Under the pieces are notes generated by a model, which ran no database searches, was not told the origin of the DNA, and saw only the letters and a list, made by a program, of their open reading frames with translations. DNA of 64,000 bases from Paraburkholderia diazotrophica. Its GTDB lineage: Bacteria; Pseudomonadota; Gammaproteobacteria; Burkholderiales; Burkholderiaceae. Each line of letters opens with the position of its first letter. The stretch's first letter is position 1. The stretch spans positions 124,001 to 188,000 of the forward strand of contig NZ_FNYE01000006.1 in the NCBI RefSeq assembly GCF_900108945.1. Reading direction: 5' to 3'. Below are positions 18,431 to 27,042 of the stretch, piece after piece. The position numbers and the translations under genes were made by a program.

Positions 18431-19291
18431 ATGCCCGACAACTTCGATCAGCTCGCCGCCCTGATTCGCGGACGCTTTCAGGAACTCAGTCCGCAGTTCC
18501 AGATGGGAGCGGCGTTTCTGCTCGATCATCCCGACGAGGTCGCCGTTTCGTCGATGCGCAAGGTCGCCGAGCGCGCACAGGTGCAACCCGCGTCGCTCGT
18601 GCGCCTGTCGCAGCAACTGGGTTTTCCGGGCTGGAACGAGTTGCGCGACCTGTTCGTCGCGCGGGTGCGCACGCGCCCCGAGCCGCTGACCACGCGCGCC
18701 CGCTCGCTCGTCAAGGGCCATGCGAAAGACGCGCTCGCGCACGATCTGCTCGTCGCGCATCAGCACAATCTCGAAGTGACGGCGGCGCACAATGCGCGCG
18801 TCACCGTCGAAGCCGCGAAGCTGCTGCGGCGTGCATCGCACGTGCATGTCGGCGGCTTCCGTTCGTGTTATCCCGTCGCATTCGGCCTTGTCTACGGATA
18901 CCGTCTCTTTCGCTCGTCGGTGTCGCTGCTGACGGGCGAAGCGGGCACGCTCGAAATGCAGCTGCGCGGCATCGAGCGCGATAGTGCAACCGTCGTCGTG
19001 AGCTTCGCACCGTATTCCGTCGAAGCCGCGCGCGTCGCCGAGGCTGCGCTCGAAAAAGGCAGCAAGCTGATCGCCATCACGGACAGCGCCGTGTCGCCCA
19101 TCGCGCTGAACGCCGACAAGGTGCTGATTTTTTCACACGAAAGCCCGTCGTTTTTTCCGTCCCTCGTGGCGGCGACGGCGATCGCCGAATCGCTGGTCGC
19201 GCATCTGCTCGCGCTCGAAGGCACGGACGCCGTACAGCAGCTCGAACTGGCCGAACAGTCGCTGCACGCAAAGGGCGCTTACGTACCCTGA
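18431..19291 (+). CDS. MurR/RpiR family transcriptional regulator (286 aa)
   Basis: An N-terminal HTH_6 domain (about residues 1-80, with VSSMRKVAERAQVQPASLVRLSQQLGFPGW as its recognition region) is followed by a SIS phosphosugar-type domain (about 125-260, VGGFRSCYPV...SVSLLTGEAG...VSFAPYS). SIS domains in this family usually sense sugar phosphates, but relatives paired with aminotransferases sense amino compounds. The frame is open from TTG 18401, and ATG 18431 was chosen because it begins the conserved domain. The aminotransferase that follows is probably its target, since both carry the same palindrome upstream. Confidence 0.88.
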   Translation: MPDNFDQLAALIRGRFQELSPQFQMGAAFLLDHPDEVAVSSMRKVAERAQVQPASLVRLSQQLGFPGWNELRDLFVARVRTRPEPLTTRARSLVKGHAKDALAHDLLVAHQHNLEVTAAHNARVTVEAAKLLRRASHVHVGGFRSCYPVAFGLVYGYRLFRSSVSLLTGEAGTLEMQLRGIERDSATVVVSFAPYSVEAARVAEAALEKGSKLIAITDSAVSPIALNADKVLIFSHESPSFFPSLVAATAIAESLVAHLLALEGTDAVQQLELAEQSLHAKGAYVP

Positions 19292-19371
19292 TGTCCTGAT
19301 CGACGGGCCACGGTGGGTTCCGTGGCGCGAAACACGTGCGAGCAGATGCGCACGGCGGGCTTGCGCCGCGA

Positions 19372-19401
19372 TTGACAACATATGTTGCCGTGACGTATAA
19401 A
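19372..19401 (+). promoter_or_regulatory. sigma-70 promoter with overlapping palindromic operator
   Basis: TTGACA (19372-19377) and TATAAA (19396-19401) are separated by 18 nt, or 17 nt to GTATAA, which gives a near-consensus housekeeping promoter. The perfect palindrome CAACATATGTTG (19376-19387) overlaps the end of the -35 and the spacer, an ideal position for repression. The neighbouring RpiR protein is the obvious candidate to bind it. The aminotransferase start is 114 nt downstream of the -10. Confidence 0.8.
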
Positions 19402-19514
19402 TGCGCATCGCGTGTTGATTGATGTCCGAGGCCTCGTTTCGGCACCTTTATTGAACGCACTTGCACGCACGGCGGCTCGAGCGCCGCCGCTCTCCCTACC
19501 TCCAAGGAAAGCGC

Positions 19515-20852
19515 ATGACTACCGTATTCCACCGCATGCCGAAGCAGACGTTGCCCGTCGCCGTGAAAGGCGAGGGCATCGAGATCATCGATTCGACGGG
19601 CAAGCGTTATATCGACGCATCGGGCGGCGCGGCCGTTTCGTGTCTCGGTCACAGCAACCAGCGCGTGATCGACGCGATCAAGCGCCAGGCGCAGGAACTG
19701 CCGTATGCGCACACGTCGTTCTTCACGACGCAGCCCGCCGAGGAACTCGCGAGCTATCTCGTCGAACGCGCACCGCAAGGGCTCGGGCACGTGTATTTCG
19801 TGTCGGGCGGCTCGGAGGCGATCGAGGCCGCGCTGAAGCTCGCGCGCCAGTACTTCGTCGAAACGGGCGAGCCGCAGCGCCGCCATATCATCGCGCGACG
19901 CCAGAGCTATCACGGCAACACGCTGGGCGCGCTCGCGATCGGCGGCAATGCGTGGCGCCGCGAGCCGTTCCTGCCGCTCCTGATCGACGCGCATCACGTG
20001 AGCCCTTGCTACGCGTATCGCGAGCAGCGCGCTGACGAAACGGAGGAGCAGTTCGCGCAGCGTCTTGCCGACGAACTCGAACAGAAGATTCTCGAACTCG
20101 GCTCGCAGACGGTCGCGGCGTTCGTCGCCGAAACGGTCGTCGGCGCGACGGCTGGCGCCGTGCCGCCCGTGCGCGAGTACTTCCGCAAGATTCGCGCGGT
20201 GTGCGACCGCTATGGCGTGCTGCTGATTCTCGACGAAATCATGTCGGGCATGGGCCGCACGGGCCATCTGTTCGCGTGCGAAGAAGACGGCGTGGCGCCC
20301 GATCTGCTGACCATTGCGAAGGGGCTCGGCGCGGGCTATCAGCCGATCGGCGCGACGCTCGTGAGCGACAAGATCTATAGCGCGATCACGGGCGGCTCGG
20401 GCTTCTTCCAGCACGGCCACACGTATATCGGCCACGCGACGGCCTGCGCCGCCGCGCTCGAAGTGCAGCGCGTGATTGCCGACGAGCATTTGCTCGACAA
20501 CGTGAAAGCGCGCGGCGAACAGCTGCGTTCGCTGCTGCGCGAGCAATACGCGCAGCATCCGTATGTCGGCGACATCCGCGGCCGGGGTCTTTTCGTCGGC
20601 GTCGAAATGGTGAAAGACCGCGCGACGAAAACGCCGTTCGATGCGAAACTGAAGCTGCACGCCGCGATCAAACGCGAGGCGTTCCAGCGCGGTCTGATGG
20701 TGTATCCGATGGGCGGCACCGTCGACGGCAAGATCGGCGATCATGTGCTGCTCGCGCCGCCGTTCATCTGCACGCCGCGCGATATCGAGCAGATCGTCGG
20801 CCGCCTGAAGGATGCGATCGAAGGCGCGCTTGCCGCGACGGGCGCTGCCTGA
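19515..20852 (+). CDS. class III PLP-dependent aminotransferase (445 aa)
   Basis: This is an omega-amino-acid or amine transaminase of fold type I. Visible motifs are SGGSEAIEAALKLARQY (cofactor phosphate region), the Asp of ILDEIMSGMGRTG and the Schiff-base Lys269 in TIAKGLGAGYQPIGA. The frame is open from 19461, but AAGGAA precedes ATG 19515 and the conserved N-terminus starts there. It lies between an RpiR regulator and a carboxymuconolactone-decarboxylase-like gene. The amino donor cannot be deduced. Members of this class act on GABA, beta-alanine, taurine or polyamines. Confidence 0.88.
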   Translation: MTTVFHRMPKQTLPVAVKGEGIEIIDSTGKRYIDASGGAAVSCLGHSNQRVIDAIKRQAQELPYAHTSFFTTQPAEELASYLVERAPQGLGHVYFVSGGSEAIEAALKLARQYFVETGEPQRRHIIARRQSYHGNTLGALAIGGNAWRREPFLPLLIDAHHVSPCYAYREQRADETEEQFAQRLADELEQKILELGSQTVAAFVAETVVGATAGAVPPVREYFRKIRAVCDRYGVLLILDEIMSGMGRTGHLFACEEDGVAPDLLTIAKGLGAGYQPIGATLVSDKIYSAITGGSGFFQHGHTYIGHATACAAALEVQRVIADEHLLDNVKARGEQLRSLLREQYAQHPYVGDIRGRGLFVGVEMVKDRATKTPFDAKLKLHAAIKREAFQRGLMVYPMGGTVDGKIGDHVLLAPPFICTPRDIEQIVGRLKDAIEGALAATGAA

Positions 20853-20884
20853 TTCAAACCGAACCCACTCTCGAAGAACTTGCG

Positions 20885-21439
20885 ATGACCAACCGTCTGC
20901 CACCATTCGACGCCAGCCGCGCGTCGCCCGAACAGAAAGCCGTGCTCGACGAAATCCTGTCGGGCCCGCGCGGCAATCTGAACGGTCCGTTCCTCGGCTG
21001 GATTCATAGCCCCGAACTCGCGCAGCACGCGCAGCGCCTCGGCGCGTTCTGCCGCTACAAGACGGGCCTGTCGCTGCGGCTGTCGGAACTGGCGATTCTC
21101 GTGACGGCATCGCGCTGGCAGGCGCAGGCCGAGTGGTTCATCCACTATCCGATCGCCATCGACGCGGGCGTGCGCGCAGAAGATGCCGAAGCGATCCGGC
21201 AAGGCCGCGTCCCTTCGTTCGCCGATGCCGACGACGCGCTCATCTATGCGTTCACGACCGAGCTGTACGACGCGAAGCGCGTGTCAGATGCGACGTATGC
21301 GAAGGCCGTCGAGCGCTTCGGTCATGAAACGACGATCAATCTCGTCGGGCTGCTCGGCTACTATGCGCTGGTCGCGATGACGCTCAACGTGTTCGGCATG
21401 CGCGCGCAAGGGCAGGACTCGCTGCCGTTCCCTGAATAA
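20885..21439 (+). CDS. carboxymuconolactone decarboxylase/AhpD-like family protein (184 aa)
   Basis: The helical AhpD-like fold is indicated by GPFLGWIHSPELAQHAQRLG and by LRLSELAILVTASRWQAQAEWFIHYP. The CxxC pair of AhpD peroxidases is absent, so redox activity is unlikely and a decarboxylase-like or lyase role is more plausible. It follows the aminotransferase by 32 bp and ends 57 bp before a strong terminator, so the two form an operon. The ribosome binding site is weak. The substrate is unknown. Confidence 0.8.
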   Translation: MTNRLPPFDASRASPEQKAVLDEILSGPRGNLNGPFLGWIHSPELAQHAQRLGAFCRYKTGLSLRLSELAILVTASRWQAQAEWFIHYPIAIDAGVRAEDAEAIRQGRVPSFADADDALIYAFTTELYDAKRVSDATYAKAVERFGHETTINLVGLLGYYALVAMTLNVFGMRAQGQDSLPFPE

Positions 21440-21460
21440 GCGCGATGCCTCGATAGCAAG

Positions 21461-21490
21461 TGGCATCGAACGGTATCGAACCGTATCGAA
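21461..21490. repeat. three tandem 10-bp repeats before a terminator
   Basis: Three consecutive decamers TGGCATCGAA, CGGTATCGAA and CCGTATCGAA lie between the stop of the 20885-21439 gene and its terminator. They differ at two or three positions. No function is apparent. Confidence 0.6.
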
Positions 21491-21496
21491 CGTAGA

Positions 21497-21533
21497 AAGG
21501 CCCCGGCTGACGTATCACGTCAGCCGGGGCCTT
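21497..21533. terminator. strong bidirectional terminator
   Basis: AAGGCCCCGGCTGACG (21497-21512) pairs perfectly with CGTCAGCCGGGGCCTT (21518-21533) over a 5-nt loop, giving a 16-bp stem. It lies between the convergent CMD-family and DUF4148 genes and can terminate both. Confidence 0.9.
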
Positions 21534-21610
21534 CGTCCATCTGGCGGCGCATGAATCGTCACGCGCGGCCGCGTCACGACGCTGCGCTCAGTTCGCGTTC
21601 AGTTCTGAGC

Positions 21611-21904
21611 TTAGTTGCCGCGGAACGTCGAGAAGATGCGTTGTTCGACGCTCGGACGCGAACCCGATTGCGACGAGCCAGCCGTCACGCCGCCGACTTC
21701 CGACGACTGCGACGACGCGCCGAATTGAGGCGTGGCCTTCGGATACGACACGTCGTTCTGGTCGAGCGTGCCGTTTTGCTGCGCGGCGACCAGCTCGGCT
21801 TGAACCTGTGCACGCGTCACGGGGCCATTGGCTTGCTGCGCGAACGAGACGGCGGGAACGATCAGCGCCGATGCGACAACGACTGCGGAAAGAAGCGATT
21901 TCAT
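21611..21904 (-). CDS. DUF4148 exported protein (97 aa)
   Basis: A Sec signal peptide is clear: MKSLLSAVVVASALIVPAVSFA with cleavage before QQ. The mature part has the DUF4148 hallmark VTRAQVQAELVAAQQNG and then a Ser/Gly-rich linker. The family is common and multi-copy in Burkholderiales, and its periplasmic role is not established. GGAGGT lies 5 nt before ATG 21904. An upstream in-frame ATG at 21922 is rejected because it would precede the ribosome binding site. Confidence 0.88.
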   Translation of the reverse strand: MKSLLSAVVVASALIVPAVSFAQQANGPVTRAQVQAELVAAQQNGTLDQNDVSYPKATPQFGASSQSSEVGGVTAGSSQSGSRPSVEQRIFSTFRGN

Positions 21905-22253
21905 GGTGACCTCCGAGAACATTGTTGATGAGTTCGGCTGGAATGCTGTGTTCCGAACCGTTGAACCCAGTGTATTTCCGCGGACGTGATGAAAAAAGCG
22001 CCTGTTTGGATAAATATTCTTGCTGCCATTGAGATAATCTGCGCGCCGTGCCGCTTCAACGCGCTTCCGTGCGCTTCACGGCAGCGCCACGGATATCCGC
22101 CTATGATGAAGCTTCGGTCCACGCCTAAAGCCCACGCTGTCGGCGCGGCGCGCGTGACCGGTGCCAGGGCCGCGGGATTCCGGCGAGACCGTCGCGGCAG
22201 GCATCGTGGCTGGAGACGCGCTGCACGAAGCGGGCATGAGATGGGAGAGTCTG
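21905..22253. other. divergent region between DUF4148 and OsmC genes
   Basis: This 349-bp stretch holds no recognisable gene. The OsmC frame is open back to 22161, but that extension does not look like OsmC. A patch around 22005-22040 is richer in A+T and may carry promoters, although no pair close to consensus was found. Confidence 0.45.
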
Positions 22254-22679
22254 ATGAAGCGCAAGGCATCGGCAGTCTGGCAGGGCGGTCTGCAGGACGG
22301 CAAGGGTTCGATCTCAACCGATAGCGGCGTCCTCAAGGACACGCAGTATTCGTTCTCGACGCGCTTCGAAAACGGCATCGGCACGAATCCCGAGGAGCTG
22401 ATCGCGGCGGCACATGCGGGATGCTTTTCGATGGCGTTGTCGGCGGAACTCGGCAAGGCGAATATCAAACCCGAGCGCATCGCCACCACGGCGACGGTCA
22501 CGCTCGACAAGGACGGCGGCGGCTTCGCGGTGACGGCTTCGCATCTCGACGTCGTCGTGAAGATTCCGGGCGGCGACAAGGCCGCGTTCGACAAGGCGGC
22601 CGCGGATGCCAAGGCAGGCTGCCCGATCTCGAAGGTATTGAACGCGACGATCACGATGGACGCGAAGCTCGAAACCTGA
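22254..22679 (+). CDS. osmC: OsmC-type peroxiredoxin (141 aa)
   Basis: This is a thiol-dependent organic hydroperoxide reductase of the OsmC subgroup, normally cytoplasmic and stress-induced. The N-terminus KASAVWQGGLQDGKG and the two catalytic cysteines (HAGCFSMALS and AGCPISKVL) are intact. ATG 22254 has GGGAG about 7 nt upstream and gives the normal family length. It stands apart from the surrounding genes. The call is firm at family level. Confidence 0.92.
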   Translation: MKRKASAVWQGGLQDGKGSISTDSGVLKDTQYSFSTRFENGIGTNPEELIAAAHAGCFSMALSAELGKANIKPERIATTATVTLDKDGGGFAVTASHLDVVVKIPGGDKAAFDKAAADAKAGCPISKVLNATITMDAKLET

Positions 22680-22821
22680 GCATTCGCGGCGCGCAACGCA
22701 GCGCTCTTTCGCTTGAAAGCCGCTGCGCTCCACCTGCTTGCCCGCTTCGCGCGTGCGCGCCAGTCCTGCACGCGCGAAGCGGCTCATCTGCGGTTTCTCT
22801 TCAACCTTCGACGGAGCGGCC

Positions 22822-23667
22822 ATGACATCACAGGCAGACAAGGCGCGCGCGTTTCGCGCGCTGCATGAGGCGAGCGATCCGTTCGTCATTCCCAATCCGT
22901 GGGACATCGGTTCCGCGCGCCTGCTTGAAGCACTCGGCTTCAAGGCGCTCGCGACGACGAGCGCGGGCTACGCGTTTTCGCGCGGCGTGCCGGATAACGC
23001 GGTGGGCCGCGAGCAAATGATCCGGCATCTCGCCGACCTTGCGCCGGCGACGGATCTGCCCGTCAGCGCGGACCTCGAAAACGGCTTCGGCGACGCGCCG
23101 GAAGATGCCGCCGAGACGATTCGCCAGGCGGTATCGGCGGGCGTCGTGGGCGGTTCAATCGAAGACGCGACGGGCCGCGCCGACGATCCCATTTACGCAC
23201 ACGTGCATGCCGTCGAGCGCGTGCGCGCTGCCGTCGAAGTGGCGCGCTCTTTGCCGTTTCCGTTCACGCTGACGGCGCGCGCGGAAAATTACCTCGTGGG
23301 CCGCCCCGATCTCGCGGATACGATTCGCCGCCTGCAAGCATTCCAGGAAGCGGGCGCCGATGTGCTCTACGCGCCTGGCCTGAAGACGCGCGAGGACATC
23401 GCCGCCGTGGTCAGCTCCGTCGACCGGCCCGTCAACGTGCTGATGGGCATGGCGGGCATGCCGTTTACCATCGAAGAGCTCGCGCAGATCGGCGTCAAGC
23501 GGATCAGCGTGGGCGGGGCGCTCGCGCGCGCGGCGCTGGGCGCGATGCTGCGCGCGGCGAAGGAAATGCTCGAGCGCGGCACGTTCACGTACACCAGCGA
23601 AGCGGCGACGATGAAGGAAATTACCGATCTGTTCGCTTCCGTGCGCAAGTCCGACCGAGCCGGATGA
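22822..23667 (+). CDS. isocitrate lyase/PEP mutase superfamily protein (281 aa)
   Basis: The protein belongs to the small PEP-mutase/ICL branch that acts on 2-oxo acids or alpha-hydroxy diacids by C-C or C-P bond chemistry. Visible motifs are VIPNPWDIGSARLLE near the N-terminus, the metal-site segment SADLENGFGD and GSIEDATG. The lid Cys motif of true isocitrate lyase (KKCGH) is not present, so a lyase or mutase on another substrate is likelier. ATG 22822 has GGAG 5 nt upstream. It lies downstream of osmC with a 142-bp gap. Confidence 0.82.
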   Translation: MTSQADKARAFRALHEASDPFVIPNPWDIGSARLLEALGFKALATTSAGYAFSRGVPDNAVGREQMIRHLADLAPATDLPVSADLENGFGDAPEDAAETIRQAVSAGVVGGSIEDATGRADDPIYAHVHAVERVRAAVEVARSLPFPFTLTARAENYLVGRPDLADTIRRLQAFQEAGADVLYAPGLKTREDIAAVVSSVDRPVNVLMGMAGMPFTIEELAQIGVKRISVGGALARAALGAMLRAAKEMLERGTFTYTSEAATMKEITDLFASVRKSDRAG

Positions 23668-23945
23668 CAGGACCGATGTCGGTGATCAATTAACTGCGAA
23701 AACGTAGGTTATTACCCACAGTGATAGGTTTGTTAGATCAGGTATGAGCGTCGCACATCGTTTCGTGCCGCGGCTTGCGGATGGGCGGCGGGGTTCGGCC
23801 CATCAACGGCCGTTCATGGCAACCGTTGAACCGTTGTCTGACGCTCGAGCGTCCCTTCTGCTTCCGAAACTGCCATTTGCCCGATACGGACGACGTATCG
23901 GAGACGAGCCGAGCGCCGTCTCATGCGCGGAATTCGCGCAGGCTC

Positions 23946-24923
23946 TCACCGTCTTTTGCTCGACCCGGCACGCCTGGCGTCATCTTGTATCCAGGCCTTT
24001 CTATCGCCTGCCGGGCGGCTCTTCACGTGATCGATGAATGCGCGGAGCTTCGGCAGGATCTGCCGGCGGCCTGGATAGTAGAGAAACACACCCGGTATCA
24101 CCGGCGCGAACGGCTCCAGCACTTGCACGAGTTTCCCCGCTTTCAATGCCTCGGCGGCCATCGGCGCAGGTAGCTGGGCAAGGCCTATCCCCTCGATCGC
24201 GGCGCCGAGCATGGTGGGAAAGTCACTGGCGATGAGCGGGCCGGATACGGCGATCTCGATCGTGCTGCCGTTGTCGTTATCGTTGAATGACCATAGCGCG
24301 AGCGCGCCGCTGGATCGCCGCCATCGCAGGCATGCGTGCTGGCGCAGATCGTCCGTTTGGCTGGGCCTGCTGCGCCCTTCGAAGTAGGCTGGGCTGCCGA
24401 CGACGATGAGATGGAACGGTGGCGTCAACGGCACCGCGATCATGTCGTCGGCGATGAACTGACCCAGCCGGATGCCGGCGTCAAATCCTTCCGCTGCAAG
24501 ATCGATCAACTCCTTGCCGACAGCGATCTCCACCTCGACTTCGGGATAGGCCTTGCAAAAGGATGCGATCAGTGGCTCCAGCAGGATCGGCACCACCGCA
24601 CGCGGCACGGAAAGACGCAACAATCCGGCGGGCCGCTGGCCGAGTCCGCGCGCAATCTCGCTTGCAGCGACAAGCTCCTCGAAGGCAGGCTTTGCGCGCG
24701 AGAGAAACCGTTCGCCTGCTTCCGTGAGGCCAACGCTACGCGTGGTGCGTATGAAGAGCGCTGCGCCAATGCGCGTTTCCAAAACACGCACCGCCTGACT
24801 GATGGCTGACGGCGTCACGCCAAGTTCCGCGGCTGCCCTGCGGAAACTCCGATGCTGGGCCACGCTCAGGAACGCCTCCACACCATCGAGCGCTCCCTGT
24901 CTGACTGTGAAGTTCTGCTTCAT
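23946..24923 (-). CDS. LysR family transcriptional regulator (325 aa)
   Basis: The N-terminal winged helix-turn-helix is clear (FLSVAQHRSFRRAAAELGVTPSAISQAVRVLE), followed by an effector-binding domain from about residue 95. It is divergent from a methyltransferase/membrane-protein pair with an 82-bp gap, the usual arrangement for a LysR regulator and its target. The C-terminal extension after residue 300 is basic and poorly conserved. The effector is unknown. Confidence 0.9.
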   Translation of the reverse strand: MKQNFTVRQGALDGVEAFLSVAQHRSFRRAAAELGVTPSAISQAVRVLETRIGAALFIRTTRSVGLTEAGERFLSRAKPAFEELVAASEIARGLGQRPAGLLRLSVPRAVVPILLEPLIASFCKAYPEVEVEIAVGKELIDLAAEGFDAGIRLGQFIADDMIAVPLTPPFHLIVVGSPAYFEGRSRPSQTDDLRQHACLRWRRSSGALALWSFNDNDNGSTIEIAVSGPLIASDFPTMLGAAIEGIGLAQLPAPMAAEALKAGKLVQVLEPFAPVIPGVFLYYPGRRQILPKLRAFIDHVKSRPAGDRKAWIQDDARRAGSSKRR

Positions 24924-25005
24924 GGCCCATCAACATTGTGATGAATAGTCGTTCACGCAAGACGATGGTACATCTAACGTGCAAATCAGAGTGAGGAGCC
25001 TTGCA

Positions 25006-25857
25006 ATGACTGATGCACTTGATGGTGTGCGCGATCACTATCGCGCGACTGGCCTGACCGGGCGGCTGAAGGCCGCGCTCGCGGTTCTTGGACCCGAGGA
25101 CCAGCCGCTCACACCGCAGCAACTGGTCGCGCTCGACCAGTTTCACACCCGTGGGTTCGCTGCGACCGCCGAGCTTGCCAAACTGGCTGGCATCACCGCC
25201 GGCATGTCGGTGCTGGACGTCGGCTCGGGCGTTGGCGGCCCGGCCCGTCTGATCGCTGCAACCTGTGGCTGCCGCGTGACGGGTATCGATCTCAGCGAAG
25301 CGTTCGTGGATGCCGCACGCTATCTCACCCGGCGAACAGGGCAGAGCGAACAGGTGTCGTTCCATGCTGCCAGCGCGCTGGAACTTCCCTTCGACGGCAG
25401 CCATTTCGACGCCGTATTGCTGCAACACGTGGCGATGAACATATCCGGGCGCGCCCGCCTTTACCGGGAGATAGCGCGCGTGCTGAAGCCCGGCGGCACG
25501 TTTGCGACGTTCGACGTCGTCGCAAACGGTGGCGAACCGTACTATCCCGTTCCCTGGGCACGAACGCCGTCAACAAGCTTTCTGCTGACAGCCGATGCAA
25601 CGCGCGAGGTGATCGAACAGGCGGGCTTTCGTACGCTGGTATGGCAGGACGACGCCGAGGCCGCCAAGGCCTGGTTCGCGCAACTGCGTGCGTCAGGGCC
25701 GCCGCCCTCGCCAAATCTCGGCGTGGTGATGGGGCCGGACTTCGCACAGCTTTCCGCGAACCTCGCGCGAAGTCTTATGGAAGGCCGACTCGGCATCTTC
25801 ACCGGGGTATTCGAGGCCGCATCCGCGAAGACACAGGTTCAACCGGAGCGCCAATGA
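25006..25857 (+). CDS. class I SAM-dependent methyltransferase (283 aa)
   Basis: The SAM-binding motif I VLDVGSGVGGPARLIA (about residue 68), the acidic motif II TGIDLSEAF and LKPGGTFATFDV identify a Rossmann-fold methyltransferase of the UbiE/sterol-methyltransferase type. GAGGAG lies 7 nt before ATG 25006. Its TGA overlaps the ATG of the next membrane-protein gene (ATGA), so the two are coupled. The methyl acceptor cannot be deduced. The divergent LysR gene probably controls it. Confidence 0.87.
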   Translation: MTDALDGVRDHYRATGLTGRLKAALAVLGPEDQPLTPQQLVALDQFHTRGFAATAELAKLAGITAGMSVLDVGSGVGGPARLIAATCGCRVTGIDLSEAFVDAARYLTRRTGQSEQVSFHAASALELPFDGSHFDAVLLQHVAMNISGRARLYREIARVLKPGGTFATFDVVANGGEPYYPVPWARTPSTSFLLTADATREVIEQAGFRTLVWQDDAEAAKAWFAQLRASGPPPSPNLGVVMGPDFAQLSANLARSLMEGRLGIFTGVFEAASAKTQVQPERQ

Positions 25858-26693
25858 TGAGCACCGCCCACGTTCCCGCTGGTATCGTTCCGCCGCGTCC
25901 CGCCTGGCGCATCATGCTCTGGATCGTCCCGCTGACAGCCTTGTGGATTGCGTTGATCTACTGGCAGCCGGTTATCCCGGACAGCGGCGTTCCGACCACG
26001 GCCCACCAGCTGATGGCTCATGCGTTTATCGCGGTCGGCCTGTGGCTCGGCCTCGAAAGCACGGACCTGACACCCGACCAACGCCGCGCGACCTGGCTTG
26101 CGATCATGGGCACGGACACGCTCTGGTTCGCGGTCGTCTGGAGCGCGGCGATCAATGGCGTCTTTCACCTCGACGCTTCACCGCGGTCCGTGCCGTGGCT
26201 GCCGTTGGCGATCTTCCTGCCGGTGATGATCGGCGCGCCGTTGTTACTGTTGTCGAAACGGGTGGGCCAGGTGCTCGACGTGATGCCGGCGAGCTGGCTC
26301 GTCGCTCTTCAGCTTTACCGGGTATTCGGCGGCTGGGCTCTTGCTGCATGGCTGCGTGGGGTGCTGCCCGGCGTGTTTGCGTTGCCGGCGGGAATTGGCG
26401 ACGTGCTGACTGGCCTGTCCGCCGTGCTGGCGGCAATCGCCGTGGCGAGCGGTACAGCGCAAGGGCGGAGGGCGGCGATCGCCTGGAACCTCTTCGGCCT
26501 CGCCGATTTCGCAGTTGCACTTACCTTGGGGCTGATCACCTCGCCCGGCCGCTTCCAGTTGATCGTTCCGAATGTGCCGGGCATTGGCGCCGGCGCTTAT
26601 CCGGATGTGCTGACCCCTGCTTTCGTGGTGCCAGGCTCGATCCTGCTGCACGCGCTGTCGCTGCGCCAGCTGATCCGGCGACGTGCCGGCTGA
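25854..26693 (+). CDS. multi-pass membrane protein of unknown function (279 aa)
   Basis: Seven to eight hydrophobic segments are visible, beginning at IMLWIVPLTALWIALIYW (about residues 20-37) and including FLPVMIGAPLLLL and LSAVLAAIAVASG. No catalytic or transporter signature is recognised. The start overlaps the methyltransferase stop, so the two proteins are probably made together and the membrane protein could supply or export the methylated compound. That link is inference. Confidence 0.75.
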   Translation: MMSTAHVPAGIVPPRPAWRIMLWIVPLTALWIALIYWQPVIPDSGVPTTAHQLMAHAFIAVGLWLGLESTDLTPDQRRATWLAIMGTDTLWFAVVWSAAINGVFHLDASPRSVPWLPLAIFLPVMIGAPLLLLSKRVGQVLDVMPASWLVALQLYRVFGGWALAAWLRGVLPGVFALPAGIGDVLTGLSAVLAAIAVASGTAQGRRAAIAWNLFGLADFAVALTLGLITSPGRFQLIVPNVPGIGAGAYPDVLTPAFVVPGSILLHALSLRQLIRRRAG

Positions 26694-26742
26694 TCTTCTT
26701 CCTTTCCGTCCATACGCCAGGCAACAGCTGACAGGAGGCAAC

Positions 26743-27042
26743 ATGTCACCTGAACTTCTCTTCCGGTTGCATCTCGTTCTGGGGTATGTCACCTGGCTGC
26801 CTTGCTTCGGTGTGTACGTCTGGCCCAGGCTCAAATCGATGGACTTGAAGCGCAACGCGCGATCGCTACCTTGCACAGCTTCCGTTTCTTCGGGCTGGCC
26901 TTCATCCCTGCCGGGCGTCGTCAGTCCCGATCTCCCGGCCAGCTTCGCGATGTTCGCCGCATATGGCGACTTCGCGACGGGAGTGGGCGCTGCCAGTTAT
27001 CGCGTTAAATGGCGGTTCGTTCCGGGTGAAAAATGGGAATAG
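26743..27042 (+). pseudogene. small membrane-protein gene damaged by frameshifts
   Basis: AGGAGG precedes ATG 26743 and the first 35 codons read as a membrane protein (PELLFRLHLVLGYVTW...YVWPRLKSMD). From about 26,845 the sensible protein continues in another frame (LEAQRAIATLHSFRFFGLAFI) and returns at about 26,904 (LPGVVSPDLPASFAMFAAYGDFATG). This fits a one-base deletion compensated by a one-base insertion. After DFATG the frame runs into an unrelated tail. The recognisable family, from memory, is a longer conserved membrane protein, so this copy looks both frame-shifted and truncated. Sequencing error is the alternative explanation. Confidence 0.6.

Noticed and set aside
20885..21439. AhpD-type peroxidase activity
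   Set aside because: The CxxC redox motif is absent, so only the fold family is claimed.
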